Shown here: in pieces, positions 8,076-15,276 of the stretch
How positions within the stretch are numbered: position 1 is the first letter of the stretch
Layout of the letters: each line of letters starts with the position of its first letter
DNA from: a virus
Strand: one strand, 5' to 3'
Length of the DNA: 33,313 nucleotides
IMG/VR virus record: IMGVR_UViG_3300032242_001765
Span: 1 to 33,313 of that record
Notes under the pieces: generated by a model
The model's database searches: none
What the model was told of the DNA's origin: nothing
What the model saw: the letters and a program-made list of their open reading frames with translations, nothing else
Position numbers and translations under genes: made by a program

Positions 8076-8274
8076 AGCCTTGGCTCGTTTCTGTTCTTGC
8101 AAGGATGAACCGTTAAGAACAAAGTTTAGTGCTAAAGTCTGGATCAAGAGCAGGGGATTGCTTACGCTAAATCCATTAGAGGCTTGCCGTGACTTTCCTT
8201 TTGAGATTGGAGAGATAACTGGGTCTGGTCAACTTATGCTAAACGAGAGATCCTTATTCGCTTTGGATATATGA
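8029..8274 (+). CDS. Small hypothetical protein between portal and minor head protein
   Basis: An open frame ending at TGA 8272-8274 in an ATGA overlap with the next gene. ATG 8029 would give 81 aa but overlaps the portal by 47 bases; TTG 8080 would give 64 aa (LARFCSCKDEPLR...). Codon choice after 8080 looks coding, and the stop/start overlap matches the rest of the operon. Two or three cysteines (FCSC, EAC) are present but no complete zinc site. Not recognised. It fills an interval of 195 bases that would otherwise be empty in a very compact genome. Confidence 0.5.
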   Translation: MGKAKPTSSHSTKNYRALARFCSCKDEPLRTKFSAKVWIKSRGLLTLNPLEACRDFPFEIGEITGSGQLMLNERSLFALDI

Positions 8275-9281
8275 AGACTCAGACGGAAGTTTTAAGACGG
8301 CTTGAGAACGAAACTCGCCGAGAAATGCGTAAGCTGGAAAATCAACTCAAAAACCAGTTCCTTGATCTTTGGTTTAAGACTAGGATTGCAATGGAGTCGG
8401 TGATAGCGAGGGAGTACCATCAGGACTTTAGCGGTAGGAATTGGGACGTAGCACAGGCTAATAATAGAGGGACATTGCTTCGCATGGAGAAGGGCATTGG
8501 AGAGGTTCTTCGCAACTTCACTCTGCAAGCGATACCTATGCTGACCTCGTCTTTTACTTTGATTTATCATACGGAGGTTCTTAGATCTCTTTGGATGCTC
8601 GATCAAACTACTCCGGCCAGCCGTAAACCTAAATGGCCTTCCCAAAGATCAAGAGAGGCGAGTTCTCCAAGGGACTATCGCGCGGGTTGGGACGAAGCTC
8701 TTAGGGCTTGGGTTGACGCCTACGACAAGAACCTATCCTCCGACCTTCGTATGGAAGCCGTTCAAGAGGCGGATATGTCCGCCGCGATAGATCGGGTAGC
8801 CGCGGCACAGATCGACAATACGGACCCGGCAAACAAGTTTGACGCCCTGTTTACGAATCAATCGATTATCGCCGAGGCGGACGCGCGCGATGACGTCTTT
8901 GGATCAAACGGAGATATAGCCTCCGTTGAGATTTGGCAGACCATGGAGGACGGCCGAGTCTGCGATATTTGCGACGTTTACGACGGTCTTGAACGAGAAG
9001 AAGTAGACGATGATATACCGGCGCATTTTAACTGCCGATGCTTTTTTAGGATCGTTCCTGCGGATTGGGCGAACCTATTAAGTTCGGATGACCCAGACGA
9101 GAAAGAGGCCGCCTTGCGGATGATGGACGAAGGCTTAGTCCCTGACGCAATGGCTATTACCGGTGAGTCTGGAAACCTTATCGGAACCGCGACCGTGAGC
9201 TTTGACGATTGGGTTAACACGCGGGCAGCAGATTTTTACGGACAAAATATCGTCGGGCGCGCCGGACCAATAGCGAGGTAA
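8271..9281 (+). CDS. Minor head protein, Mu gpF / SPP1 gp7-like
   Basis: 336 aa. The diagnostic C-terminal block is EIWQTMEDGRVCDICDVYDG followed by PAHFNCRCFFRIVP, the W-x-T-x-x-D-x-x-V-C-x-x-C ... P-x-H-x-x-C-R-C pattern of the phage head morphogenesis (SPP1 gp7 / Mu gpF) family. Members sit inside or on the head near the portal and help assembly or early ejection. The N-terminal half is helical and charged. The location directly after the portal is typical. The ATGA overlap fixes the start at 8271. Confidence 0.85.
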   Translation: MKTQTEVLRRLENETRREMRKLENQLKNQFLDLWFKTRIAMESVIAREYHQDFSGRNWDVAQANNRGTLLRMEKGIGEVLRNFTLQAIPMLTSSFTLIYHTEVLRSLWMLDQTTPASRKPKWPSQRSREASSPRDYRAGWDEALRAWVDAYDKNLSSDLRMEAVQEADMSAAIDRVAAAQIDNTDPANKFDALFTNQSIIAEADARDDVFGSNGDIASVEIWQTMEDGRVCDICDVYDGLEREEVDDDIPAHFNCRCFFRIVPADWANLLSSDDPDEKEAALRMMDEGLVPDAMAITGESGNLIGTATVSFDDWVNTRAADFYGQNIVGRAGPIAR

Positions 9282-9282
9282 T

Positions 9283-9756
9283 ATGGCCGAACTTGATATC
9301 CACTCAGCGATAGGGGCATCGTCAGAACGACTATTGCGTAAGGCAGAGGAGAATATTCAACTCTGTCAAAATTTCAGATCTCTTTGCGGATTACTTGCCG
9401 ACGAGGGAGTAACCCGCGGAAGTCCTTATATTCAGATCGGTCGAGTTTCTATGACGGGAACTAGGATGAGAGCGTTCGTTATGTTCAGCAAATTAAAGAT
9501 TCCCGAAACATACGTGACTTATCCCGAGACGAACAACCTCATGGCGACGATATACCGTGAGAACCAGGCTTTCTACCGGTTTATTCAAGAGAATAGGTCT
9601 TTAATAAGATATTTAAAAGACGTCGTAGAACATCTCGATACATATTGCCGAGACAAAGGAAAAAAGTTTGAGGAAATCGAGTTCTCCGAGGCGTTCATGG
9701 AAAGGGACGAAGATTTCGTCGTATTGCAAATAGACGACGGTGAGAAAAAGCATTGA
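9283..9756 (+). CDS. Hypothetical head-region protein
   Basis: 157 aa with GAGGT just upstream of ATG 9283. It is largely helical at the N-terminus (SERLLRKAEENIQLCQNFRS) with a mixed central part (RMRAFVMFSKLKIPETYVTY) and an acidic C-terminus. No family recognised. It lies between the minor head protein and the short cistron before the capsid module, so a structural or assembly role is plausible. Its TGA (9754-9756) overlaps a TTG start (TTGA). Confidence 0.65.
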   Translation: MAELDIHSAIGASSERLLRKAEENIQLCQNFRSLCGLLADEGVTRGSPYIQIGRVSMTGTRMRAFVMFSKLKIPETYVTYPETNNLMATIYRENQAFYRFIQENRSLIRYLKDVVEHLDTYCRDKGKKFEEIEFSEAFMERDEDFVVLQIDDGEKKH

Positions 9757-9781
9757 CAAACGAACGAGTGTCTATTAAACT
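9743..9781 (+). promoter_or_regulatory. Possible sigma70 promoter inside the 59-codon cistron
   Basis: TTGACA (9753-9758), a 17-bp spacer and TAAACT (9776-9781). The leading 15 bases (9743-9757, AGAAAAAGCATTGAC) are identical to those before the promoter at 5131. Part of the match is also coding (E-K-K-H and stop of the preceding gene), so it may be partly coincidental. If active, it would give a transcript of about 200 nt ending at the terminator at 9957-9989. Confidence 0.4.
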
Positions 9782-9932
9782 AAGTCCAGAGGACATACTG
9801 CGGGAAGTCGTAGAGAAAATAACCCCGGCTGTCTTTCAGGCGGCGCAGAATAAGTGGAGCGGACAGATCGTGATTGATATCCACGAAGGACGCTTCCAGC
9901 GCGCCAAGCAGCACCTAATAGCAACGCTTTAG
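9753..9932 (+). CDS. Small 59-aa protein, TTG start
   Basis: 59 aa from TTG 9753, which overlaps the preceding stop (TTGA), to TAG 9930-9932. GGTGAG lies 8 bases before the start. The protein is a clean helical then beta sequence (LSPEDILREVVEKITPAVFQ, then QIVIDIHEGRFQRAKQHL) with good codon structure, so it is likely real despite its size. It is followed by an intrinsic terminator. The overlap with a promoter-like sequence raises the alternative that the region encodes a small RNA; the protein reading is better supported. No family recognised. Confidence 0.6.
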   Translation: MTNERVSIKLSPEDILREVVEKITPAVFQAAQNKWSGQIVIDIHEGRFQRAKQHLIATL

Positions 9933-9956
9933 ACGTACCGAGTCTCTGATCAAAAG

Positions 9957-9989
9957 GAACTTGGGCCAAACGGCCTAGGTTCTTTTTTT
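9957..9989 (+). terminator. Intrinsic terminator before the capsid module
   Basis: GAACTTGGGCC (9957-9967), loop AAAC, GGCCTAGGTTC (9972-9982) form an 11-bp stem with two G-T pairs, followed by seven T (9983-9989). The last T abuts the ATG at 9990. It is a strong rho-independent signal and should separate the portal region from capsid transcription unless antiterminated. Confidence 0.85.
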
Positions 9990-11462
9990 ATGCTTAAAAC
10001 GAAAAGCGAATCAACGACGCAGTCGAGCGCGCAACAGCTTCTTCGCAAGGGGAAGCGTCTTGATTTTAAGCGGCAAAGCGAAGCAAAGAAGAAATTGAAG
10101 AATCAGGAATCAAACCGAATCCGAGAGGATGGATCTCTAAGAATCAACGAGGCAGCGCGCATCCTTGAAGCCGTCGCTGACTCCGGTAGCGGAGAAAAAG
10201 TTTTTAAAGTCGTCCTTATCTCCGAGGGCCTCGGAAACCATCGCAATATGAATTTCTACGGACCCGAGGCGATCACCTCGGCAGTTCAAATGTTTGAGGG
10301 AAAGTGGTGCTTTTTAAACCATCAATCATTAGACGGAGAGAAAAACCTGCCCGAGCGCGATGTGCGTGAAAAGGCCGGCTACTATAAGAATTTAAAAGAA
10401 ACTGTTCTCGACGGAAAGAAGTGCGTCGTCGGTGAACTTCATTGCGACTTGTCGGATTCTGGGAAGATCCTCGCCGACAAACTTACATCGTCTTTGCATT
10501 ACAAAAAAGAATTTCCTGACACCGACCGAGAGTATTGCGGACTGTCAGTAAACGGCGACGGCAACGCAGAGCGCCGGTCAATGAAGCTCGATGGCGATGA
10601 TGCGGAAATAGATGTCAACTACGTCACCGAGTTTACGGAAGGCGATTCTTGCGATTTAGTAACGACTCCGGCGCGCGGCGGCCGCGGGTTGGCTTTGATT
10701 GCCGAAGATGTAAATGGGGCTCCGGCCCTGATAAATCAGGAGGTCTGCATGAAAGTTCTTCAAAATCTCAAGGCGGCATTGTCCGGAGTCCGCGAGTCGG
10801 TTTCAAAGTCTGAGGGCGACGATAAAAAGCGCCTTCTCACCGTTCAGAAACAGATGGAAAATACGATTTCAGCCATTGAGGCGGAAGCCGAGGATGGCGA
10901 GGGAGAATCAGAGTCCGAGAGCGGTGAAGCCGAAGCGGGCAAGATGTGCGCTCGTCGCGAGGGTGAGTCTGCGGAAGCCTTCAAGGGCCGTATGAAAAAC
11001 CTCAAGGCCGCCGCCGCTAAAGCCATGGCCTCAGAAGATGGAGAAGATGGCGAGGACGGAGAGGACGGCGAAGGCGAATCGGAGTCAGAGGCAGAGGACG
11101 GTGAGGATGGTGAGGACGGTGAGGACGGAGAGGATTCTGCGGATTCAGATTCTTCATCTTCCAAGAAGGATAAAAACTCAGAGTCCGACCGCCGCGATGC
11201 CAATACCATGGCTATCCGCCACTACATGACGGAAATGGGAATCCCCAAAGGCGCCTATTCCGAAGCCAAGATCGAGCGCCTCGCGCGCAAGAGGTTCTCC
11301 GAGGCCAAGGCTATCATCGAAGATGATGCTCGTTTGGCCCAGGCGATCAAGAAGGACACGGCGACGGTATTGCCGATCGGATCACTTCGGGCGGGCTCAA
11401 GAGAGTCTGGTTCGAAAAACAACAACAAGATGTTCTCAGAATCTTTTCAGGAGGCTCGCTAA
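9990..11462 (+). CDS. Prohead protease-scaffold fusion
   Basis: 490 aa. The N-terminal region (about residues 60-240) has the layout of phage capsid maturation proteases: F-K-V-V-L-I-S-E-G, N-M-N-F-Y-G-P-E, a WCFLNHQSL segment with a possible catalytic histidine, and a later S-L-H-Y ... Y-C-G-L-S-V-N-G stretch. The C-terminal half is helical, acidic and repetitive, as in scaffolds. It sits directly before the decoration and capsid genes. The ATG at 9990 follows a terminator T-run with no Shine-Dalgarno, so the true start may be further in or readthrough may be needed. An internal start at 10749 likely gives a separate scaffold. Confidence 0.75.
   Translation: MLKTKSESTTQSSAQQLLRKGKRLDFKRQSEAKKKLKNQESNRIREDGSLRINEAARILEAVADSGSGEKVFKVVLISEGLGNHRNMNFYGPEAITSAVQMFEGKWCFLNHQSLDGEKNLPERDVREKAGYYKNLKETVLDGKKCVVGELHCDLSDSGKILADKLTSSLHYKKEFPDTDREYCGLSVNGDGNAERRSMKLDGDDAEIDVNYVTEFTEGDSCDLVTTPARGGRGLALIAEDVNGAPALINQEVCMKVLQNLKAALSGVRESVSKSEGDDKKRLLTVQKQMENTISAIEAEAEDGEGESESESGEAEAGKMCARREGESAEAFKGRMKNLKAAAAKAMASEDGEDGEDGEDGEGESESEAEDGEDGEDGEDGEDSADSDSSSSKKDKNSESDRRDANTMAIRHYMTEMGIPKGAYSEAKIERLARKRFSEAKAIIEDDARLAQAIKKDTATVLPIGSLRAGSRESGSKNNNKMFSESFQEAR
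10749..11462 (+). CDS. Nested scaffold protein from an internal in-frame start
   Basis: ATG 10749 lies in frame within the protease gene and is preceded by CAGGAGGTCTGC, a perfect AGGAGGT Shine-Dalgarno with normal spacing; the long gene itself has none. It yields 237 aa: a helical start (MKVLQNLKAALSGVRESVSK), acidic middle with G-E-D repeats, and a basic/helical C-terminus that could bind the capsid. This is the arrangement of lambda gpC/Nu3, where a scaffold is made from the 3' part of the protease gene. The start is seen in the sequence; its use is inference. Confidence 0.65.
   Translation: MKVLQNLKAALSGVRESVSKSEGDDKKRLLTVQKQMENTISAIEAEAEDGEGESESESGEAEAGKMCARREGESAEAFKGRMKNLKAAAAKAMASEDGEDGEDGEDGEGESESEAEDGEDGEDGEDGEDSADSDSSSSKKDKNSESDRRDANTMAIRHYMTEMGIPKGAYSEAKIERLARKRFSEAKAIIEDDARLAQAIKKDTATVLPIGSLRAGSRESGSKNNNKMFSESFQEAR
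11030..11135 (+). repeat. GAR-GAY-GGN codon repeat (Gly-Glu-Asp run)
   Basis: About 100 bases of repeated 9-base units reading E-D-G, interrupted by a G-E-S-E-S-E-A-E piece, inside the scaffold region. It makes a strongly acidic disordered linker. Units differ in synonymous positions, so slippage is not recent. Confidence 0.85.
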
Positions 11463-11984
11463 ATGGCAAACTCAGTCAGCAATCCCCGTGACAATTTCAT
11501 CAGAGCAGGGGGCTTTGCCGTTAAGCAGTTTAACAAGCCTCTTAGCAATGGCGGCAGCTTCGATTTCTTCCAAGGCGATCTGCTTTGGTGGGACTCTGCG
11601 GCTCTTCAAGTAAAGCCCCTCGATAGCGACGCTCATGCGGCGTTTCTCGTCGGTGTTGCTCTTCGCAACGCCTACCTAGCCCCGTATGCCTCTATGCAGC
11701 TTTCCGGAGGCCCGGCTATGGTCAAGAATTACTATGACACAGCCCTTTTTGGTTACGGCGGGGTCTTCACGTTCTTCTCGACTTCCGGAGAAACCTATAA
11801 CGAAGGCGACTCCGTTTTTTGGGGCAACGTCAGCAACAACCCTCAGATTATCACAAAGTCATCTGGATCTCCGACGCACTTGGTTGGCACTGTCCAACTT
11901 AACGGCGCCTCGGCTATCTCAGGCGGTTCGACTGTTTTGGTCCCGGTTCTGGTCATCGCTCAGATCCCGGTACAGACGCTCTAG
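11463..11984 (+). CDS. Probable head decoration / capsid-stabilising protein
   Basis: 173 aa with AGGAGG upstream of ATG 11463, at the end of the scaffold gene. The sequence is beta-rich and lacks charged helices (GGSFDFFQGDLLWWD, then DSVFWGNVSNNPQIITKSSG). Phage decoration proteins of lambda gpD type and similar trimeric caps sit between the protease and the major capsid gene, which is exactly this position; the D-L-L-W-W-D and E-G-D-S-V-F-W turns resemble that group. The assignment rests mainly on position and composition. Confidence 0.6.
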   Translation: MANSVSNPRDNFIRAGGFAVKQFNKPLSNGGSFDFFQGDLLWWDSAALQVKPLDSDAHAAFLVGVALRNAYLAPYASMQLSGGPAMVKNYYDTALFGYGGVFTFFSTSGETYNEGDSVFWGNVSNNPQIITKSSGSPTHLVGTVQLNGASAISGGSTVLVPVLVIAQIPVQTL

Positions 11985-12010
11985 TCCCAGGAGGATAACA
12001 AGGAAAAGCC

Positions 12011-13243
12011 ATGAAAGAAAAACTAAAAGAGACGGCGGGCGGAAGGAACGCTCAACGCCTGAGAGAATCAAATTCCTCCAAATGGGATAAGATGCAAAAT
12101 CAGCTCGTGGAGGCGATGCGTCGACAGGTCAAGAATTACACCGGCCTCGACATCGCCGAGAGCGAGACGGCCGAGAGGATCGACTTCTCGGACCCGAGCT
12201 TCTCGATCAAGGCTTTCCGAGAGGCGACCTATGAGTATTGCCGAAGGAGCGCGCGCGAGGCTTCTGCCGAGGGCGTTCTTCAGCAACTTCTGAGGGCCGG
12301 CGTTCAATTGTCGGTCAACAAGGAGTATCAGGCGGTCGATACGAATTTCGAAGAGATCGTCAACGTAATTCCTTCGACGAAGGCAATCGAGCTTTATGCT
12401 CCTCTCTATCGCGCCGGCTTCATGGGGCCTGTCGAAGAGGGAGACGAGCCGGGTCGTGTCAACGCCGCGGGCGCTGATATCCAAATCCGAAACAAGAAGA
12501 AAGCAGTTATCTTCGAAGTTACGGAAGAAATGTGGGAAGATGACCAGACCTCACAGATTCAGGAACAGGCGAGCCAGATCGGAGAAAACGGAAAGATCCT
12601 TAAGGATTCCTATTGCTTCGTTCGTTGGCTAGGCGCGGCTGGAACGGATGCCGGTGGTAATGCGATTCCTAAGTCTCAAACCGGTACGCAAGCCGGGGAA
12701 TCGACTTGGCCGTTTAACACTTCGTTTACGAACGGAGGCGGTCAAAACCGCCTTACTTCGTTTGCGGCATTCTCTCAGCAGGCGCTTATTCAGCTTCGGC
12801 TCTTGGGCCGTAAGATGAAGGACCCGCGCGGAAACAAGATGCTCGTCGCGTTCGACACGCTTGTTTGCGGAGCGGCAATTCAAGATGCGGCTGAAGAGCT
12901 GTTGACTTCTCAAAATTACGCATCGACTAGCTCGATCAAGGGAGTTCCCGCTGGCGCTGTCGGAACTGATACCGGGGTCGGTACTACGTTCGCGAGAAAT
13001 ATTCTTCAGGGAAAATATAATCTGGTTCCGTCGATCTGGCTTCCTGATACGTGCTACGGCTTAATGCAAGCCGGTAAGGGTCTGCGCCTTCAACAGCGTC
13101 GGCCGCTTCGCGTCATCATGGAAAACCCGTTGAGCGGACCGGCGTTTACCGCCTCGGTATTCCGCTACAAGATTGACGAGCGTTACGAGGTTGACTGGAC
13201 CGAGCCTAGGTTCGCTGGCTTGGGTTCTGACGGAACGGTCTAA
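12011..13243 (+). CDS. Major capsid protein (HK97 fold, inferred)
   Basis: 410 aa. It has a helical N-terminal arm (about residues 1-75, LVEAMRRQVKNYTGLDIAES), an E-V-T-E-E-M-W-E-D-D segment typical of the spine-helix region of HK97-type capsid proteins, and a beta-rich C-terminal domain (VPSIWLPDTCYGLMQAGKG, then YEVDWTEPRFAG). Position after protease-scaffold and decoration genes supports it. AGGAGG and AAGGAAAA precede the ATG. It should form the icosahedral shell as hexamers and pentamers. A perfect hairpin follows 12 bases after its stop. Confidence 0.85.
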   Translation: MKEKLKETAGGRNAQRLRESNSSKWDKMQNQLVEAMRRQVKNYTGLDIAESETAERIDFSDPSFSIKAFREATYEYCRRSAREASAEGVLQQLLRAGVQLSVNKEYQAVDTNFEEIVNVIPSTKAIELYAPLYRAGFMGPVEEGDEPGRVNAAGADIQIRNKKKAVIFEVTEEMWEDDQTSQIQEQASQIGENGKILKDSYCFVRWLGAAGTDAGGNAIPKSQTGTQAGESTWPFNTSFTNGGGQNRLTSFAAFSQQALIQLRLLGRKMKDPRGNKMLVAFDTLVCGAAIQDAAEELLTSQNYASTSSIKGVPAGAVGTDTGVGTTFARNILQGKYNLVPSIWLPDTCYGLMQAGKGLRLQQRRPLRVIMENPLSGPAFTASVFRYKIDERYEVDWTEPRFAGLGSDGTV

Positions 13244-13255
13244 CGATTGACTTAC

Positions 13256-13289
13256 GGGGAGGCCACAGCGGCGAGGTTGTGGCCTCCCC
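13256..13289 (+). terminator. Hairpin after the capsid gene, weak terminator or mRNA stabiliser
   Basis: GGGGAGGCCAC (13256-13266) and GTGGCCTCCCC (13279-13289) are a perfect 11-bp inverted repeat with a 12-base loop. Only AGATACGTTTT follows, so there is no strong U tract. It may partially stop transcription or protect the capsid mRNA 3' end, setting the capsid message above downstream connector genes. Confidence 0.6.
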
Positions 13290-13310
13290 AGATACGTTTT
13301 ATGGGGGCTC

Positions 13311-13712
13311 ATGGTTCCGATAGTCGGGCCGACGTCATTTTCTTTCACGGCTTCGGGATTCTGGCAGCCTTTCTCTGCGCGGGACATAAACGAAAAGGCA
13401 ATTATAACACCGCTGACATCGATCCCGTCGCGGTGGGCACTTCAAGTAACCGGGTTGGACAACTCGGGAAATATTCAAGCGCCGACGGTCTGGGACGTTA
13501 TTTTGCAGGCAAGTCTCGACGGGTTTGCTTTTACGGACAACAACGCACTAGCAGAACATTCAAGCGAGGGCGGACAGTCGAGCGGAGATATGGTTTGGAG
13601 CGGAGCGGCGGACTCTATGTTTAAAACCGCTTTATTTATTCAGGTTCATGTACGAACGCTTAATCTTGGCCCTACGGCTACGAAGTTAAAAGTCAGTATC
13701 ATGGGAGTCTAA
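13311..13712 (+). CDS. Virion-associated protein, tandem paralogue copy 1
   Basis: 133 aa, beta-rich. It shares a spine with the next gene: W-A-L-Q-V-T-G, then S-G-N-I-Q-A-P-T-V-W-D-V-I-L, S-L-D-G, and later G-D-M-V-W. The domain resembles small jelly-roll or Ig-like phage surface proteins. A start at ATG 13311 is preceded by a GGGGG run. Position between capsid and connector genes suggests a capsid decoration or neck protein. Function is inferred. Confidence 0.65.
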   Translation: MVPIVGPTSFSFTASGFWQPFSARDINEKAIITPLTSIPSRWALQVTGLDNSGNIQAPTVWDVILQASLDGFAFTDNNALAEHSSEGGQSSGDMVWSGAADSMFKTALFIQVHVRTLNLGPTATKLKVSIMGV

Positions 13713-13713
13713 A

Positions 13714-14109
13714 ATGCATGGAGTTCCGGTAGCCACTCAACCAGTTACTTTTACGACGACGGGAACAAACAGCGATTGGCATAAAGGATTTGATACCAAT
13801 GGTAATGCCGTGATTATCCCATTTGCGATCATTCCTCAAAAATGGGCGATACAAGTCAGCGGATTTAACTCTTCCGGAGTCCTCACCGCCCCTAGCGTTT
13901 GGGACGTTTTACTGCTTGGAAGCCTTGACGGAGTGACATTTAACGACGGATCAAAACTTCTTGAGCATGTCAACGGTACGAATATAAATGGAGATACTGT
14001 TTGGCAGGGAGCAAACTTCCTTCCGACGAGGTATTGTGCAGTAAAGTGCAAATCTTTAACGTTGGGTTCCGCTTCAAAAATTGTCGTTTGGTTCTTGGGG
14101 GTTGAATGA
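13714..14109 (+). CDS. Virion-associated protein, tandem paralogue copy 2
   Basis: 131 aa, starting two bases after the stop of copy 1. It aligns with copy 1 through W-A-I-Q-V-S-G, S-G-V-L-T-A-P-S-V-W-D-V-L-L, S-L-D-G and G-D-T-V-W, with the same spacing. DNA identity between the copies is clearly lower than protein similarity, so the duplication is not recent. Probably a decoration or neck protein like copy 1, perhaps occupying a different site. It ends in TGA overlapping ATG 14106. Confidence 0.65.
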   Translation: MHGVPVATQPVTFTTTGTNSDWHKGFDTNGNAVIIPFAIIPQKWAIQVSGFNSSGVLTAPSVWDVLLLGSLDGVTFNDGSKLLEHVNGTNINGDTVWQGANFLPTRYCAVKCKSLTLGSASKIVVWFLGVE

Positions 14110-14582
14110 ATAGGATTGGGGCTTTGCAAAGAGTCTTGCGTTCAAAAGAAGAAGCGACGACCGACGAGGCCGAGCAAGAAAAAGAAAATCAGGAAGTCGC
14201 CGCGGTCGCCGAAAAGACCGAGGCCGAAAGACAAGCTGACCGTATCGGCCAAATAGAGGCGATTGATCACGCTCAGTTTCAGATTGATATGAGCCCGACT
14301 CAGTGTTGGGGGATGCCATTGATCCACTACTTCAACGACGAAGTCGAGACGATTCCGAAGTATAGGTTTACTAGGTCTTATTTCGGTCTTAAAATAATCG
14401 TCGATACGTTCAAGTCCGAGGTCGAGTATCATAGCGCAGACGTTGAGGGACGCCGAAAACTAGCCGAGCATTTCGGTTGGAAGTACGCTGCCCTTGGTCC
14501 GAATCATACTCGATTTCCGTACAACGACGAGAATCTGAAAAAGAGATATCCCTCCCTCGTCGAGCAGTTGGGAGTGAGGTAA
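14106..14582 (+). CDS. Hypothetical protein with charged helical N-terminus
   Basis: 158 aa. Residues about 10-55 are very rich in E, K and A (EEATTDEAEQEKENQEVAAV) and likely coiled-coil or disordered. The C-terminal part is more compact (HFGWKYAALGPNHTRFPYND). It starts in an ATGA overlap with the paralogue gene. The position suggests a connector or head-completion partner, but no family is recognised. Confidence 0.6.
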   Translation: MNRIGALQRVLRSKEEATTDEAEQEKENQEVAAVAEKTEAERQADRIGQIEAIDHAQFQIDMSPTQCWGMPLIHYFNDEVETIPKYRFTRSYFGLKIIVDTFKSEVEYHSADVEGRRKLAEHFGWKYAALGPNHTRFPYNDENLKKRYPSLVEQLGVR

Positions 14583-14586
14583 ATGC

Positions 14587-15276
14587 GTGGCGGCTACCGA
14601 TTACGCTACCCTCACGACAAGAGTTAGAACTCTTGGCGACGACACGGCGACGAGCAACTACAAGCCTGGAGATGTTCCTCAGGGCCTAAGAAACTCGGCA
14701 AATACAATATTTCGTCTTTCATTTCGTAACGTCGTCGTTTCTTCGGTTCTTTACACATACGGAGCTGGAACAATACGATCCGCAACTGGCTTTACTATAC
14801 TTGACCAGTTGGCGCAAAGCATTAGTGGTTCCCCTGGCGCTATCGGAACGACTGGATATGTGTCGATTACATCGGCCCCGGACCAATCGACGACTCAACC
14901 TCTCTACTTCGACTATTTCTATCTTTGGTTTTCCGACGCAGACTATCAGGTCATGATCGACGAGGCTACCGAGATCCTAGGCGGAACGGCCGGACAAAGC
15001 GTAGTAGAGGGGCTTTATCCGGCGCTTATCCAATTTGCTCTTATGCGCTACTGGACTCGAAGGTCGTCTACTTGGGCGACGTTCTACCAAAGCTCCGGAG
15101 GCGGGGCCTCTGCAGATCCAAAGACTCCGACTCAAAACTTTCTTGCTCTCGCAAAAATGGCAGCGGATTTAGGAAAGACTTTGATGATGAACTACTACAC
15201 TCGCCAGGGACAGCGCGAGGCGCCGGCGTCTGGATCAATTACATACGGAGTGGACCCGTACACGCCTAAACGATAA
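14587..15276 (+). CDS. Probable head-tail connector protein
   Basis: 229 aa, GTG start at 14587; the nearby ATG 14583 runs in another frame and stops quickly. The first residues (ATDYATLTTRVRTLGDDTAT) and the helical middle (YQVMIDEATEILGG, then VVEGLYPALIQFALMRYWTR) resemble gp6/gp15-like adaptor proteins, which bind the portal and have a small helical bundle. Position between decoration proteins and a tail-completion gene fits. It ends in TAATG with the next gene. Confidence 0.5.
   Translation: MAATDYATLTTRVRTLGDDTATSNYKPGDVPQGLRNSANTIFRLSFRNVVVSSVLYTYGAGTIRSATGFTILDQLAQSISGSPGAIGTTGYVSITSAPDQSTTQPLYFDYFYLWFSDADYQVMIDEATEILGGTAGQSVVEGLYPALIQFALMRYWTRRSSTWATFYQSSGGGASADPKTPTQNFLALAKMAADLGKTLMMNYYTRQGQREAPASGSITYGVDPYTPKR

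Noticed and set aside
10844-11209. Minus-strand 121-aa open frame rich in Ser and Pro
   Set aside because: It is the mirror of the acidic GAR-GAY-GGN repeats of the scaffold, which produce a stop-free reverse frame. No start signal.
13247-13624. Plus-strand 125-aa frame overlapping paralogue copy 1
   Set aside because: The overlapping frame at 13311-13712 has a paralogue next to it and so is clearly the real gene.
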